64,000 nt of DNA from contig NZ_LKAQ01000001.1 in the NCBI RefSeq assembly GCF_001874525.1, positions 558,001 through 622,000 on the forward strand. Reading direction: 5' to 3'. Position 1 is the first letter of the stretch. Every line of letters begins with the position of its first letter. The stretch comes from Pseudodesulfovibrio hydrargyri (GTDB lineage: Bacteria; Desulfobacterota; Desulfovibrionia; Desulfovibrionales; Desulfovibrionaceae). The position numbers and the translations under genes were made by a program. The notes under the pieces were generated by a model that saw only the letters and a program-made list of their open reading frames with translations, had not been told where the DNA came from and did not search any database. Shown here piece by piece: positions 29,478 through 37,631 of this stretch.

Positions 29478-29855
29478 TCAGCTCTCGGTGAGCCACTTTC
29501 TGGCCGTTTCCCGATCGGTGAAGACCTTGATGTTTTTTACCGGGTCAAAAATATGCTGGGACAGGATGTGGTTTACGTTTGAACTGACCACGGCGGATTT
29601 CCGCCCGGCCGCCGTGAGTTCTTCGGGTTCCCGAACCTCCCTGAGCGCGCGGCCCAACTCGTCGAGGTTCATGTGCACGTGGCAATTGGTTTCGTCGGCC
29701 AGGACCCTGCTCAGGCCGGCCCGCACGAGATCGCCGTGTATCCTGTCTATGTAAGCGATCATTTCTTCGGCGGAGCAGAGCGAGCCTTGTGTGACGACGT
29801 AAAGGTAGCCGCTTTTGATCTCCGAGTGATACTGTATCGGCACGGCCGCTACCAT
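29478..29855 (-). CDS. Small STAS/SpoIIAA-like protein, second of a tandem pair
   Basis: A 125-residue soluble protein without signal or membrane segments. Its plan (beta-strand start KSGYLYVVTQGSLCSAEEM, a long helix with DRIHGDLVRAGLSRVLADET, a second helix ELGRALREVREPEEL, and a C-terminal NIKVFTDRETARKWL) parallels that of the neighbouring gene and resembles STAS/SpoIIAA-like folds. ATG 29855 is preferred, with AAGGG just upstream, because it starts 13 bases after the stop of the neighbour; a longer frame would overlap that gene. The last segment resembles the end of SpoIIAA-like proteins. Function unknown. Confidence 0.6.
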   Translation of the reverse strand: MVAAVPIQYHSEIKSGYLYVVTQGSLCSAEEMIAYIDRIHGDLVRAGLSRVLADETNCHVHMNLDELGRALREVREPEELTAAGRKSAVVSSNVNHILSQHIFDPVKNIKVFTDRETARKWLTES

Positions 29856-29868
29856 ACCCTTGCGGGCA

Positions 29869-30234
29869 TCAGGACATGAGCCATTGTTCAGCCTCCTCAA
29901 AGGACGAAAACTGTCTGTAGGGTATGCAGCGGTTCTGGAGGAACGTTTCGATCCAATGGAACCGCGACAAATTTTCCGGGGTATAGATGACGGCCACACG
30001 CATGCCGGTTCTCGGTTCGTCCATCCGGCTCTCCGCGAACGCGGTGAGATCCAGCGGCTCTATGGCCATGACCACCGATCTCTCATCGATCAGGAAGCGC
30101 CGGCAGTCCAACCGGTTGGCAAGGTCCTCCATGGACCGGCCCAGTTCGACCAGGTCTTCCATCGACCCGATCTTCCCCGACGAGGTGAGCTGGATATAGC
30201 CGTCTTTTTTCAGCACTTCATACGTATAGGGCAT
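29869..30234 (-). CDS. Small STAS/SpoIIAA-like protein, first of a tandem pair
   Basis: A 121-residue soluble protein. YEVLKKDGYIQLTSSGKIGS begins the first strand, SMEDLANRLDCRRFLIDER the helix-strand unit, and FSSFEEAEQWLMS ends the protein much as the neighbour ends in FTDRETARKWLTES. Similar length and layout suggest a diverged tandem duplication. ATG 30234 has GAGG upstream; a longer in-frame start adds 28 residues of unlikely sequence. The pair is probably co-transcribed. A regulatory or stress role by analogy with STAS proteins is possible, but no partner kinase or transporter is nearby. Confidence 0.6.
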   Translation of the reverse strand: MPYTYEVLKKDGYIQLTSSGKIGSMEDLVELGRSMEDLANRLDCRRFLIDERSVVMAIEPLDLTAFAESRMDEPRTGMRVAVIYTPENLSRFHWIETFLQNRCIPYRQFSSFEEAEQWLMS

Positions 30235-30370
30235 ACGACAAGCCTCACTCGGCTGGTGTGGATATATGAAATCTATCGTCCCCCGGCTTTCAGATAGCAC
30301 AAATCGATCCTTTTGCAATGAGGGTTATAAATTTTCCAATAGCCTGCCGGATTCGAACGGACATGAAAGG

Positions 30371-30406
30371 AAAGCCGGACCGCGAGCACGCTCGCGGTCC
30401 GGCTTT
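30371..30406 (-). terminator. Hairpin terminator downstream of the 30426-30806 gene
   Basis: A 16-bp perfect stem (AAAGCCGGACCGCGAG with its complement, loop CACG). On the minus strand it ends GGCTTTCCTTTC, a weak T-rich tail, 20 bases after the stop codon of the gene on that strand. Confidence 0.7.
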
Positions 30407-30425
30407 AGTGTTGTGTCCCGGCGGG

Positions 30426-30806
30426 TTAGGCCAGGGTGATGGTCAGGGGGATGATGTGAAGTTCGCGGGAGATTTCGTGGGTGTTGCCGATCGTCCAGTC
30501 GGCGGACGGAGCACCGGCGGCCCGGGCCACGGCGTCGGCGATGCCGTTCAGGTTGATGACCGGATGCCGGGAAAAAACCTGGGGAAGGCCGTAGGTCAGG
30601 TTGCAGGCCAGGCATTTGCCGGGGCGCTGCAGAAGCTTGAGTTCGAAGTCCAGGTCCTGGCCCCGGTTGCCGGAAAAGGCCAGGCTGATGTCGTAGCTGC
30701 CTTCCTCCGCGTCGCCGAACAGGGCCTCGAAAAAGGCCTCGGTCCGTTCGGGCGGGAAGATGGTCTGCAAGGCGTCCTCGGTAAAGATGTGGCCGTATTG
30801 GCTCAT
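30426..30806 (-). CDS. Conserved-looking hypothetical protein with CLAC motif
   Basis: A 126-residue soluble protein without signal or membrane segments. It starts SQYGHIFTEDALQTIFPPER and contains FEALFGDAEEGSYDISLAF, then RPGKCLACNLTYGLPQVFSRHP with one CxxC pair that might bind metal. The start ATG 30806 is chosen over a longer in-frame one because the acidic, compact N-terminus begins there. The composition and codon use match its neighbours, so it is a real gene, probably limited to sulfate reducers. I do not recognise a function. It has its own terminator. Confidence 0.6.
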   Translation of the reverse strand: MSQYGHIFTEDALQTIFPPERTEAFFEALFGDAEEGSYDISLAFSGNRGQDLDFELKLLQRPGKCLACNLTYGLPQVFSRHPVINLNGIADAVARAAGAPSADWTIGNTHEISRELHIIPLTITLA

Positions 30807-30916
30807 GAACGGTCCCCCCAAATTGTTTACTGGATCGCCCACTCGGGCAAGGCCAGGTATTTACCTAAAAACCCCACGCCGGGCAAGGCCATCCCAAGCG
30901 GATATGCCGTGCGCGA

Positions 30917-32203
30917 TCAGGAGTACAGGAAGAAGAGGGCCACGCCGGACGCCATGAAGATCAGGCACGGGGCCACCACCTTGCGCCAGGTCCGGCCCAG
31001 GTCGCACTGGAAGTACTCGCAGGTCAGGATGAAGCAGATGTGGATGGGCGAGATCATCACGCCGGTGAAGCCGCAAAACGTGGCCAGGACGATGTACGGA
31101 ATGGTCTGATCCTGCATGCCCAGCGAGGAGAGCACGCCGAGCAGCAGCGGGAAGGTCGCGCCCACAAAGGCCACGTTGATGCCCGCGACCATGCCCACGA
31201 GAAACGGCAGGAAGGCGGCCGAGGCGAACAGGGCCGCGTCGCCGCCCGCCACGCGGGCCATCTCCGTGACCACGCCCGCGGCCTGGAGGATGTCCTTGAA
31301 GATGAAGATGGCGCAGATGACCGAGATCATGGACCACAGGGAGCGCTTGGACAGCACCTGGCGCAGGAAGTTCAGGCCGAGCTGGGTGTTCTGAACCATG
31401 ACGCAGACCACGGCGGCGGCCAGTGCGGCGACCACGCCGAACTCGAAGGGGATGGACGGGGCCAGCGCGGCGATGGCGGTCTCCAGCCCGATGGCCCCGA
31501 CGATGGCGATGAGCAGGGGCAGGCCTTCGCGCAGCGCGGCGGACTTGCTGCGCGTGGTCAGGGGCATGGGCACGGTCAGGTCCTTGGCCCCGAGCACGCC
31601 GGGCCGCAGAAAGAAGAACCAGCCGGTCAGGAGCATGACCGGGGTGGCGGGCCAGGTGTAGGAGATGAGGTCGATGATCTGGAGGTCGGCCAGGGCCAGG
31701 GTCAGGATGATGCCGGGATACAACGGCCAGATCAGTTCCCAGACGTGGCGGAACCAGTAGTTGAGCACGGCCCGGTCCGAATTGGTGATGCGCATGTCCT
31801 CGGACACGGTCTTGATCATGGGCGCGGAAAAGACCGCGCCGCCGGGCATGGGCAGCAGCCCGATGAGCGCCGGGAAAAAGACCAGCCGAAGTCTCGGGCT
31901 GGTCAGGAAGCCGGACAGCGCCTCCATGAGCCGCCTGGACTGGCCCGACCGCTCCATGGCGTCGCTCAGGATCAGGATAAGGCCGACGATGGCGGCCAGA
32001 AAAAGGAATTTTTCCTGGGTCAGGGCGAGCGCGCCGGTCTGGACGATGGGCAGCGGGCCCATGCCGAAGAGCAGCCCCATGGCCACGCCGCCCGCGAGGA
32101 TGGCCAACCCCAGGCCGATGCGAAACCGCATGCCCGCCAACATGAGCAGAAAGGAAAAGAGGACCTTGAGAAACGGAGCCAGGGTGACGAGAAGCGAATC
32201 CAT
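30917..32203 (-). CDS. DUF401-family integral membrane protein
   Basis: A 428-residue protein with about ten to twelve hydrophobic helices, resembling the DUF401 group within the large ion-transporter/anion-permease clan. Landmarks are LIGLLPMPGGAVFSAPMIKT near residue 110, which looks like a re-entrant loop, NYWFRHVWELIWPLYPGIIL and GFTGVMISPIHICFILTCEY near the C-terminus. The family is thought to be made of transporters of carboxylates or other anions, but the substrate is unknown. It is a single gene on the minus strand, divergent from the small gene at 32407. Confidence 0.75.
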   Translation of the reverse strand: MDSLLVTLAPFLKVLFSFLLMLAGMRFRIGLGLAILAGGVAMGLLFGMGPLPIVQTGALALTQEKFLFLAAIVGLILILSDAMERSGQSRRLMEALSGFLTSPRLRLVFFPALIGLLPMPGGAVFSAPMIKTVSEDMRITNSDRAVLNYWFRHVWELIWPLYPGIILTLALADLQIIDLISYTWPATPVMLLTGWFFFLRPGVLGAKDLTVPMPLTTRSKSAALREGLPLLIAIVGAIGLETAIAALAPSIPFEFGVVAALAAAVVCVMVQNTQLGLNFLRQVLSKRSLWSMISVICAIFIFKDILQAAGVVTEMARVAGGDAALFASAAFLPFLVGMVAGINVAFVGATFPLLLGVLSSLGMQDQTIPYIVLATFCGFTGVMISPIHICFILTCEYFQCDLGRTWRKVVAPCLIFMASGVALFFLYS

Positions 32204-32406
32204 GCGAATAAATCCTTATGGGTAGGAATGGGATGGCGTTGGTGACTGGACAAGCTTCCGTCCTTCGCGGGCAAAATGCAAGCAAAAGCCGCAGGCTCCG
32301 GCTCCGGCCGAGGAGGCGGGGAATGATTCCGGCCTCTTGCCCGGACCGTCGCATTGCGTTACAGAGTATGTTGCAGGCAAGGTTTTTTCACCACGCAGAG
32401 ACATGG

Positions 32407-32883
32407 ATGCACGAGATGAACAGGAAACAGATACGAGCCCATATTTTCGCCACCATCATCAACAAGGTCGAGGAGCAGGACGAAACCCGCCGCCAGGAGG
32501 CCCTGAACGAATTCATGGCCGTGACCGGCACCGCGGGCAACGCGCCGGAGCAGATCGCCAGCCTGATCCCGCCGATCATGCACGACCTCTACGAGAAGTG
32601 GATCACCATGTTCATCGACCGGCTGATCGAGACCGTGGACCTGAACAACATCGAACTGCTGTGCGACGGGGCCGACGACAACAACGCCGCCCTGGTACTG
32701 GCCTACGTCATGTTCCTGGAGTCCGCGCGCATGGAGAAGCAGATCGACGAGGACCTGCGCCAGCACGGCATGAAGGGGTCGGGCGAAAACGACCTGGGCG
32801 ACGTGGCCGCCAGCTACATCCGCGCCCAGATGGCCAAAATAGCCCAGCAGGTGGGCGACGACGAACTCAAGGGCAACTGCTGA
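32407..32883 (+). CDS. Hypothetical helical acidic protein
   Basis: A soluble protein of 158 residues (155 if ATG 32416 is used) that is almost wholly alpha-helical and acidic. NKVEEQDETRRQEALNEFMA, LYEKWITMFIDRLIETVDLN and NDLGDVAASYIRAQMAKIAQ are representative. It has no cysteine motif beyond a C-terminal Cys and no signal peptide. The divergent neighbour is the DUF401 gene; downstream is a strong terminator. Start choice between the two ATGs cannot be settled, as both have weak ribosome sites. Likely a small lineage-specific cytoplasmic protein; no function is suggested. Confidence 0.6.
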   Translation: MHEMNRKQIRAHIFATIINKVEEQDETRRQEALNEFMAVTGTAGNAPEQIASLIPPIMHDLYEKWITMFIDRLIETVDLNNIELLCDGADDNNAALVLAYVMFLESARMEKQIDEDLRQHGMKGSGENDLGDVAASYIRAQMAKIAQQVGDDELKGNC

Positions 32884-32890
32884 GCCTTGC

Positions 32891-32943
32891 CCGGACGCGA
32901 AAACGCCCCGCCACTCACGGTGACGGGGCGTTTTCGCGTCCGG
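32891..32943. terminator. Bidirectional terminator between 32407-32883 and the TPR gene
   Basis: A 20-bp perfect stem (32891-32910 with 32924-32943) with a 13-base loop. Internal TTTTC and AAAA runs give modest U-tracts in both directions. It separates two converging genes. Confidence 0.8.
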
Positions 32944-32957
32944 GGTACGAACGACGA

Positions 32958-33485
32958 TCAGCCCACGGCGTCGCCGGACTCGGCGATGGCCTTTTCCACG
33001 GCCAGGGCGATGTCCTCGTCCGGGTCGGGCTGGTGGGTTTCGATGAGCCCCAACTGCAGGTTGAGCTCGCGCATGACCTTGACGGCGGACGGATTGAAAT
33101 AGCGGGACCACACGCCCGGGGTCTTTTCGGGCCGCCCCAGCCGGACCAGGGTCAGCCCAAGATAGAGAAAGGCGTCCTGGTAGTTCTGGTCGATGCGCAA
33201 GGTGCGCTCGAACTCGAGCTTGGCCTGGCGGTACATGCCGAGCCGGTAGGAACAGACCCCGAGGCGATAGCGCACGTCCGCGTCGTTCTTGTCCTGTTCG
33301 AGGCACTCCTTGTACTTGAGGCGCGCGCCCTCCCAGTTCCCGTCCACGTACAGCGCGTTGGCAGCCTTGACCACCTCGATGCCCCCGGCAGTGGAGGCCA
33401 CGGGCTGTTCGTCCTCCTTCCTGATGCGGCGCACGGCCCCGAACAGGAAGTTTCGGCGGGATTTGTCTATCTTCTTTTCAGCCAT
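32958..33485 (-). CDS. Tetratricopeptide-repeat protein
   Basis: A 175-residue protein with about three TPR units between residues 38 and 125, for example ALYVDGNWEGARLKYKECLE and LGVCSYRLGMYRQAKLEFER. TPRs mediate protein-protein contacts. The N-terminus SRRNFLFGAVRRIRKED looks superficially like a twin-arginine motif, but no hydrophobic core follows, so export is unlikely. The C-terminal 45 residues are acidic. The gene is convergent with the small helical protein and divergent from the aldehyde oxidoreductase. Function unknown. Confidence 0.75.
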   Translation of the reverse strand: MAEKKIDKSRRNFLFGAVRRIRKEDEQPVASTAGGIEVVKAANALYVDGNWEGARLKYKECLEQDKNDADVRYRLGVCSYRLGMYRQAKLEFERTLRIDQNYQDAFLYLGLTLVRLGRPEKTPGVWSRYFNPSAVKVMRELNLQLGLIETHQPDPDEDIALAVEKAIAESGDAVG

Positions 33486-33577
33486 GTTTCCTCCGGCCCG
33501 CAGAATACCCGTTTCATCCGCATCGTCAAGGCGGCAACCGGTTGCCTTTTCAGGCGGTTCATGGAAGATTCCCGGGC

Positions 33578-35329
33578 ATGGACGAATGTTACGGCCGGAC
33601 CGGCACGGTCCTCCATATCGACCTGACCACGGGCGCGGCCACTCCCGAACATCCCGACGGGACGGTCTACGAGCGGTTTCTCGGCGGCCGGGGGCTGGCC
33701 GGGCACTACCTGCACCCGTTTGTCGACCGCGAATACACCGACCCGGACCTGCCCCTGCTCCTCTTCACCGGCCCGCTGACCGGAACCGAATCGCCCACTT
33801 CCGGACGGGGCACGATCCTGTCCCGCTCGCCCCTGACCGGGGCCGTGTGCGACGGGTCCATCGGCGGCGGCCTGCCCACCCGGCTGAAAAAGGCCGGATA
33901 CGACGGCCTGGTCATCACCGGCCGCGCGCCCGCGCCCTGCGGCATAGAGATCGACGACAACGAGGTGCGCGTGGTCGAAACCTCCCTGTGGGGCCAGGAC
34001 ACGGACGCGGTCCTGCACGCGCTGGAACGGCGGCTGCCCGAGGACACTTCCCTGGCCTGCATCGGCCCGGCCGCCGAAAACGGCTCGCTTCTCGCCTCGG
34101 TGGCCGTGGACCACCGCCACGGCGGGGTGCGCGGCGGCCTGGGCCTGGTCTGGGCGGCCAAGAATCTCAAATACCTGACCGTGCGCGGCACGGGCGAGGT
34201 CCGGGTCCACGATCCGGCGGCCCTTGTCGAGGCGCGCGAGGCCATCGTCCGGCTGACCATGGCCTCGCCCGTGCTCATGGGCGGGCACGGCTTCTCGCAC
34301 TGGGGCACGGGCGCCCTGTTCGACCTGATCAACTCGCGGCGGATGCTGCCCACGGACAATTTCCGGAAGACCTGGTTCGACCAGGGGGCCGAGGTCAACG
34401 CGGCCGCCCTGGCCCGGCTCTACAAGCCGCGCGACCACGGCTGTCTCGGCTGCCACATCCGCTGCCGCAAGATCGCCCTGGACGGACGCAGCCTACCCGG
34501 GTTCGAGACCATGGCCCACTTCACCGCCGACGTGGGCAACGCCGACCCGGAGGCGGCCATGGAAGCGGCGGACCTGTGCGGCAGGCTCGGCCTGGACCCG
34601 GTCTCCGCCGCATCCACCCTGGCCTGCCTGCGCGAGATCACCGGCAAGGACTACACGGACAAAACCCTGATCTCGACCCTGCGCGCCATGGCCGAGGGCG
34701 GCGACCTGGCCGCGGGTGCGCTCAACCTGGCCCAGGCGTGCGGCCGCCCGGAAACGGCCATGACGGTCAAGGGGCTGGAACTGCCCGCCTTCGATCCGCG
34801 CGGCGGCTACGGCCTGGCCCTGGCCTACGCCGTGTCCACCCGGGGCGGCTGCCACCAGCGGGCCTACCCCATCAGCCACGAGGTCCTGCGCAAGCCCGTG
34901 GCCACGGACCGCTTCACCTTCAGCGGCAAGGCCCGGATCATCAAGCTGGCCGAGGACGCCATCGCGGCCTGCGACTCCATGAACGCCTGCCGCTTGATCT
35001 TCCTGGCCGCCGGGCTCGAGGAGTACGCCAAGGCGCTCACGGCGGTCACCGGCAAGGACTGGTCGGTCCAGTCCCTGCTCGAGGTCGGCGAGCGCACCAC
35101 CGTGAACGAGCGGCGCATGAATGCGGAAAACGGCTTCGACTCCACCGACGACGACCTGCCCGAACGGTTCTTCACCGAGCCCGGCACCTCGGGCGGCGGC
35201 GTGGACGTCCCGCCCATCGACCGCGAGAAATTTCTGGCCGCCCGGCGCAACTACTACTGGGTGCGCGGCCTGGACGAAAACGGCGATCCCACCGCCGACA
35301 CACTGCAACGGCTGGGACTGGATCGATGA
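33578..35329 (+). CDS. aor: Aldehyde:ferredoxin oxidoreductase family protein (tungsten type), copy 1
   Basis: Predicted to oxidise an aldehyde to the acid with ferredoxin as acceptor, using a tungsten-bispterin cofactor and one 4Fe-4S cluster. The 583 residues cover the whole AOR fold. The N-terminal GRTGTVLHIDLTTG and LLLFTGPLTGTESPTSGRG are family-typical. Cluster cysteines are in CLGCHIRC (C-x2-C-x3-C, near residue 290) and a later Cys in CDSMNACRLIF; the pterin motif DLCGRLGLDPVSA lies near 337. The ATG at 33578 begins the conserved N-terminus. Its stop overlaps the start of a class II aldolase gene (ATGA), so the aldehyde may be supplied by that partner. Confidence 0.88.
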   Translation: MDECYGRTGTVLHIDLTTGAATPEHPDGTVYERFLGGRGLAGHYLHPFVDREYTDPDLPLLLFTGPLTGTESPTSGRGTILSRSPLTGAVCDGSIGGGLPTRLKKAGYDGLVITGRAPAPCGIEIDDNEVRVVETSLWGQDTDAVLHALERRLPEDTSLACIGPAAENGSLLASVAVDHRHGGVRGGLGLVWAAKNLKYLTVRGTGEVRVHDPAALVEAREAIVRLTMASPVLMGGHGFSHWGTGALFDLINSRRMLPTDNFRKTWFDQGAEVNAAALARLYKPRDHGCLGCHIRCRKIALDGRSLPGFETMAHFTADVGNADPEAAMEAADLCGRLGLDPVSAASTLACLREITGKDYTDKTLISTLRAMAEGGDLAAGALNLAQACGRPETAMTVKGLELPAFDPRGGYGLALAYAVSTRGGCHQRAYPISHEVLRKPVATDRFTFSGKARIIKLAEDAIAACDSMNACRLIFLAAGLEEYAKALTAVTGKDWSVQSLLEVGERTTVNERRMNAENGFDSTDDDLPERFFTEPGTSGGGVDVPPIDREKFLAARRNYYWVRGLDENGDPTADTLQRLGLDR

Positions 35330-36498
35330 AGACGTTGTGCGAGAAATACGCGGCCAAACTGGCCGCACAGGGCTTGGCCACGGGCCACGGGCCGGACGCG
35401 CCCCTGGTCGGCGGCCTGGACGCGGAACTGGTCTGGAATCGCGAGGACCCGCGCACGGACGTACTGTCCGGGCTGTTCTCGCGCCTGTCCATCAACTCCC
35501 TGGTCTTCGTCCGACCGGCCGAGCCGTACCGGACCATCCTGGACTTCCTGGCCGCGCGCAACCCCGACGGCATCCGGCCCGAGGACACCGAGACCCGCAC
35601 CTTCCTCCACGACATCCCGGTCTGCGGCGAATTCACCGCCGAGGCCATGGCCGCGCGGCTCAAACGGCGCAAAGTCATCGTGATCCCCGGCCAGGGCGTT
35701 GCCGCCTGCGGCACGGTCACCCCGGAACAGGGATTCGTGTCCGTCTCCTCAGCGGTCTTCGCAACCTTCGTGCTCTTCTTCTCGGACTACCTGAACCGCG
35801 CCCGGAACGTCACCCTGGACGACGAATACGTCGACGTCTTCTCCCGCGTGGTCCGGCTCCTGCCCGCGCCGCGCACGGACCTGCCCGGCCTGGCGACCGG
35901 TCCCTTCATCAACGAGGAAAGCGTGGTCGCGGCCATGGCCGAAGCGGGCCGCAAGGTCGTGGGCTTCGGCCTGGTCGACTCGTTTTTCGGCAACATTTCC
36001 TACAGGTTGGGCGAGACCATCCACATCTCGCAGACCGGCAGCTCCCTGGACGAGCTCGAAGGGTGCATCGACCCGTGCCCCATGGACGGCTCGGCCACCA
36101 ACGGGCTGACCGCGTCGAGCGAGTTGTCCGCCCACGAGGACGTCTACCGCCGCTCCGCCTTTGACTGCATCCTCCACGGCCACCCGAGATTCTCGGTAAT
36201 CATGTCCATGGACTGCGAACGCGACAACTGCCCCAACCGTGGCCGCTGCCACATCCACTGCACCGAATGCCGGACCGTGGACGGCGTGCCCATCGTGCCG
36301 GGCGAGGTCGGCACCGGCCCCACCGGACTGTGCCACACCCTGCCGCCCGCCATGGCTAAAAACGGCGCGGCCATGGTCCACGGGCACGGCCTGTTCACCG
36401 CCGGGAACAACGATTTCAACAAGCCCTTCGCCCGGCTGCTGGAGATCGAGAATCGCTGCCGCGACCTCTACTTCGAGAGGCTGTCCCAATATGTCTGA
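35326..36498 (+). CDS. Class II aldolase/adducin-family protein with Cys-rich insert
   Basis: A 390-residue protein. The C-terminal half is a class II aldolase domain with the metal-binding pairs HGHP (His284, His286) and VHGHGLF (His352, His354). Between them lies an unusual cysteine group (Cys297, 302, 308, 312, 315) that could hold zinc or an iron-sulfur cluster. The first 170 residues contain VIVIPGQGVAACGTVTPEQ and may form a second domain. The start ATG overlaps the stop of the aldehyde oxidoreductase gene, implying coupled synthesis. Aldol cleavage giving an aldehyde for that enzyme is an attractive inference; the substrate is unknown. Confidence 0.8.
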   Translation: MKTLCEKYAAKLAAQGLATGHGPDAPLVGGLDAELVWNREDPRTDVLSGLFSRLSINSLVFVRPAEPYRTILDFLAARNPDGIRPEDTETRTFLHDIPVCGEFTAEAMAARLKRRKVIVIPGQGVAACGTVTPEQGFVSVSSAVFATFVLFFSDYLNRARNVTLDDEYVDVFSRVVRLLPAPRTDLPGLATGPFINEESVVAAMAEAGRKVVGFGLVDSFFGNISYRLGETIHISQTGSSLDELEGCIDPCPMDGSATNGLTASSELSAHEDVYRRSAFDCILHGHPRFSVIMSMDCERDNCPNRGRCHIHCTECRTVDGVPIVPGEVGTGPTGLCHTLPPAMAKNGAAMVHGHGLFTAGNNDFNKPFARLLEIENRCRDLYFERLSQYV

Positions 36499-37393
36499 TC
36501 CCACGCCCCGCACCGCCGAAACCGCTCCCGGCCGCTTCCGGCCCGGCCCGGTCCTGGCCTTTGTCCTGGTCACCTTCGCGGCCACCTGGGGGATTGAGGG
36601 CGCGCTCATAGCGGAGGGTCTGCGCTTCGACTACCTTGTGGGCCAATCCTCGCCCGCCCTGTGGCTCATGGGCGTCATGTGGATTCCCGGCCTGGCGGCG
36701 CTCCTCGTAACCCTGTTCATGGAGCGGACCGGCGCGCGCGGCCTGATCCCCGCCCTCTCCCTACGCCTGGGGTCCGTGGGTCCCTATTTCCTGGGCATCG
36801 CCCTTATCCCTCTGGCTTACGCAATCATATACGGCCTCACCTGGAGCGCCGGGCTGTCCGGATTCGACCCCGAAATGGAGTCCTTATCAGCGTTATCCGG
36901 CACGCCCATTGGTCAGGATACGGCCCTCCAGGTCATGCTGCCCCTGTCCATCGTGCTCGGCCCGCTGATCAACTTCGCCTTCGGCATGGGCGAGGAGCTG
37001 GGCTGGCGCGGGTTCCTGCTGCCCCGGCTCATGCCGCTCGGCAAACCCGTCGCCTATCTCATACTCGGCCTGCTCTGGGGCCTCTGGCACGCGCCGCTGA
37101 TCCTGGCCGGGCTCAACTACCCCGGCCAGCCAATTGAAGGCATCCTGATGATGTGCCTCGTCTGCCTGGCCTTCGGCGCATTCCTCAACGAGATGACCCT
37201 GTACTACCGGTCCTCGGTCCTGGCAGGATTCCTCCACGGCGCGGCCAACGCCCAGGGCTACGGCATCTGGAACTGGATGTTCCCCCACGCCCACCCCCTG
37301 CTCGGCGGCGCCATGGGCCTGACCGGCGTTTTCACCTGGACCGCCCTCACTTGTCTCACCATCGCCGTGCTCCGCAAACTGCGGCGCGACTAG
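36491..37393 (+). CDS. CPBP-family intramembrane protease-like protein
   Basis: A 300-residue membrane protein of the CAAX-protease/bacteriocin-processing (CPBP, Abi) family with about eight helices. Motif 1 is EELGWRGFLLPRL near residue 170 (EExxxR), motif 2 WGLWHAPLIL near 200 (FxxxH-like) and motif 3 FLHGAANAQGYG near 250, with the expected Glu, Arg and His residues all present. It begins eight bases inside the aldolase gene, so the three genes from 33578 form one overlapping run. Why a protease would be tied to an aldehyde oxidoreductase and an aldolase is unclear. Confidence 0.82.
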   Translation: MSDPTPRTAETAPGRFRPGPVLAFVLVTFAATWGIEGALIAEGLRFDYLVGQSSPALWLMGVMWIPGLAALLVTLFMERTGARGLIPALSLRLGSVGPYFLGIALIPLAYAIIYGLTWSAGLSGFDPEMESLSALSGTPIGQDTALQVMLPLSIVLGPLINFAFGMGEELGWRGFLLPRLMPLGKPVAYLILGLLWGLWHAPLILAGLNYPGQPIEGILMMCLVCLAFGAFLNEMTLYYRSSVLAGFLHGAANAQGYGIWNWMFPHAHPLLGGAMGLTGVFTWTALTCLTIAVLRKLRRD

Positions 37394-37435
37394 GAAGCCT
37401 CCGACGGGGCCTCGCCGGCCGGGCGTCTCCGACGG

Positions 37436-37464
37436 CTCAAGACCCTTTGAAAAGGGTTCTTGAG
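37436..37464 (+). terminator. Hairpin, probable terminator after the CPBP gene
   Basis: CTCAAGA pairs with TCTTGAG and CCCTT with AAGGG around a short loop, with one bulged base. A TTTTT run follows 13 bases later. Elements of this wording recur downstream of genes in this bacterial group as far as I recall, so it may also be a dispersed repeat. Confidence 0.45.
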
Positions 37465-37555
37465 AATCTCCCAAACTTTTTGTTTCCGCTTCGCGGGCCA
37501 CTCCCCTCAAAAAAATCCCTTTGGCTCACCCCTGCCCCCCCCCCTCTTTAACTGA

Positions 37556-37594
37556 AGCGATTCGGGTGCAGATGGCCCGCTCTCGGAAGCCGCC
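37556..37594. repeat. Partial second copy of the dispersed repeat found at 29236-29410
   Basis: Bases 37566-37594 match 29236-29264 in inverted orientation at 27 of 29 positions, and 37556-37569 match 29397-29410 inverted at 14 of 14. Here the two blocks overlap, whereas they are about 130 bases apart in the other copy, so this looks like an internally deleted or rearranged version lacking the palindrome core. Confidence 0.65.
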
Positions 37595-37606
37595 ACGCAA
37601 CATAAA

Positions 37607-37631
37607 AAAAGCCCCCTTCACGGGGGCTTTT
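37607..37631. terminator. Intrinsic terminator, strongest on the minus strand
   Basis: AAAAGCCCCC and GGGGGCTTTT form a 10-bp stem with a TTCAC loop. On the minus strand it is followed by TTTATG after a run of seven T. It would end the rubredoxin transcript or a small RNA reading leftward. Confidence 0.8.

Noticed and set aside
33465..33485. Twin-arginine export signal on the TPR protein
   Set aside because: SRRNFLFG matches the arginine motif, but charged residues follow where a hydrophobic core is required.
37421..37560. A coding gene after the CPBP protease gene
   Set aside because: The stretch contains a hairpin, homopolymer runs (C and A tracts) and repeat pieces but no frame with a ribosome site or credible protein.
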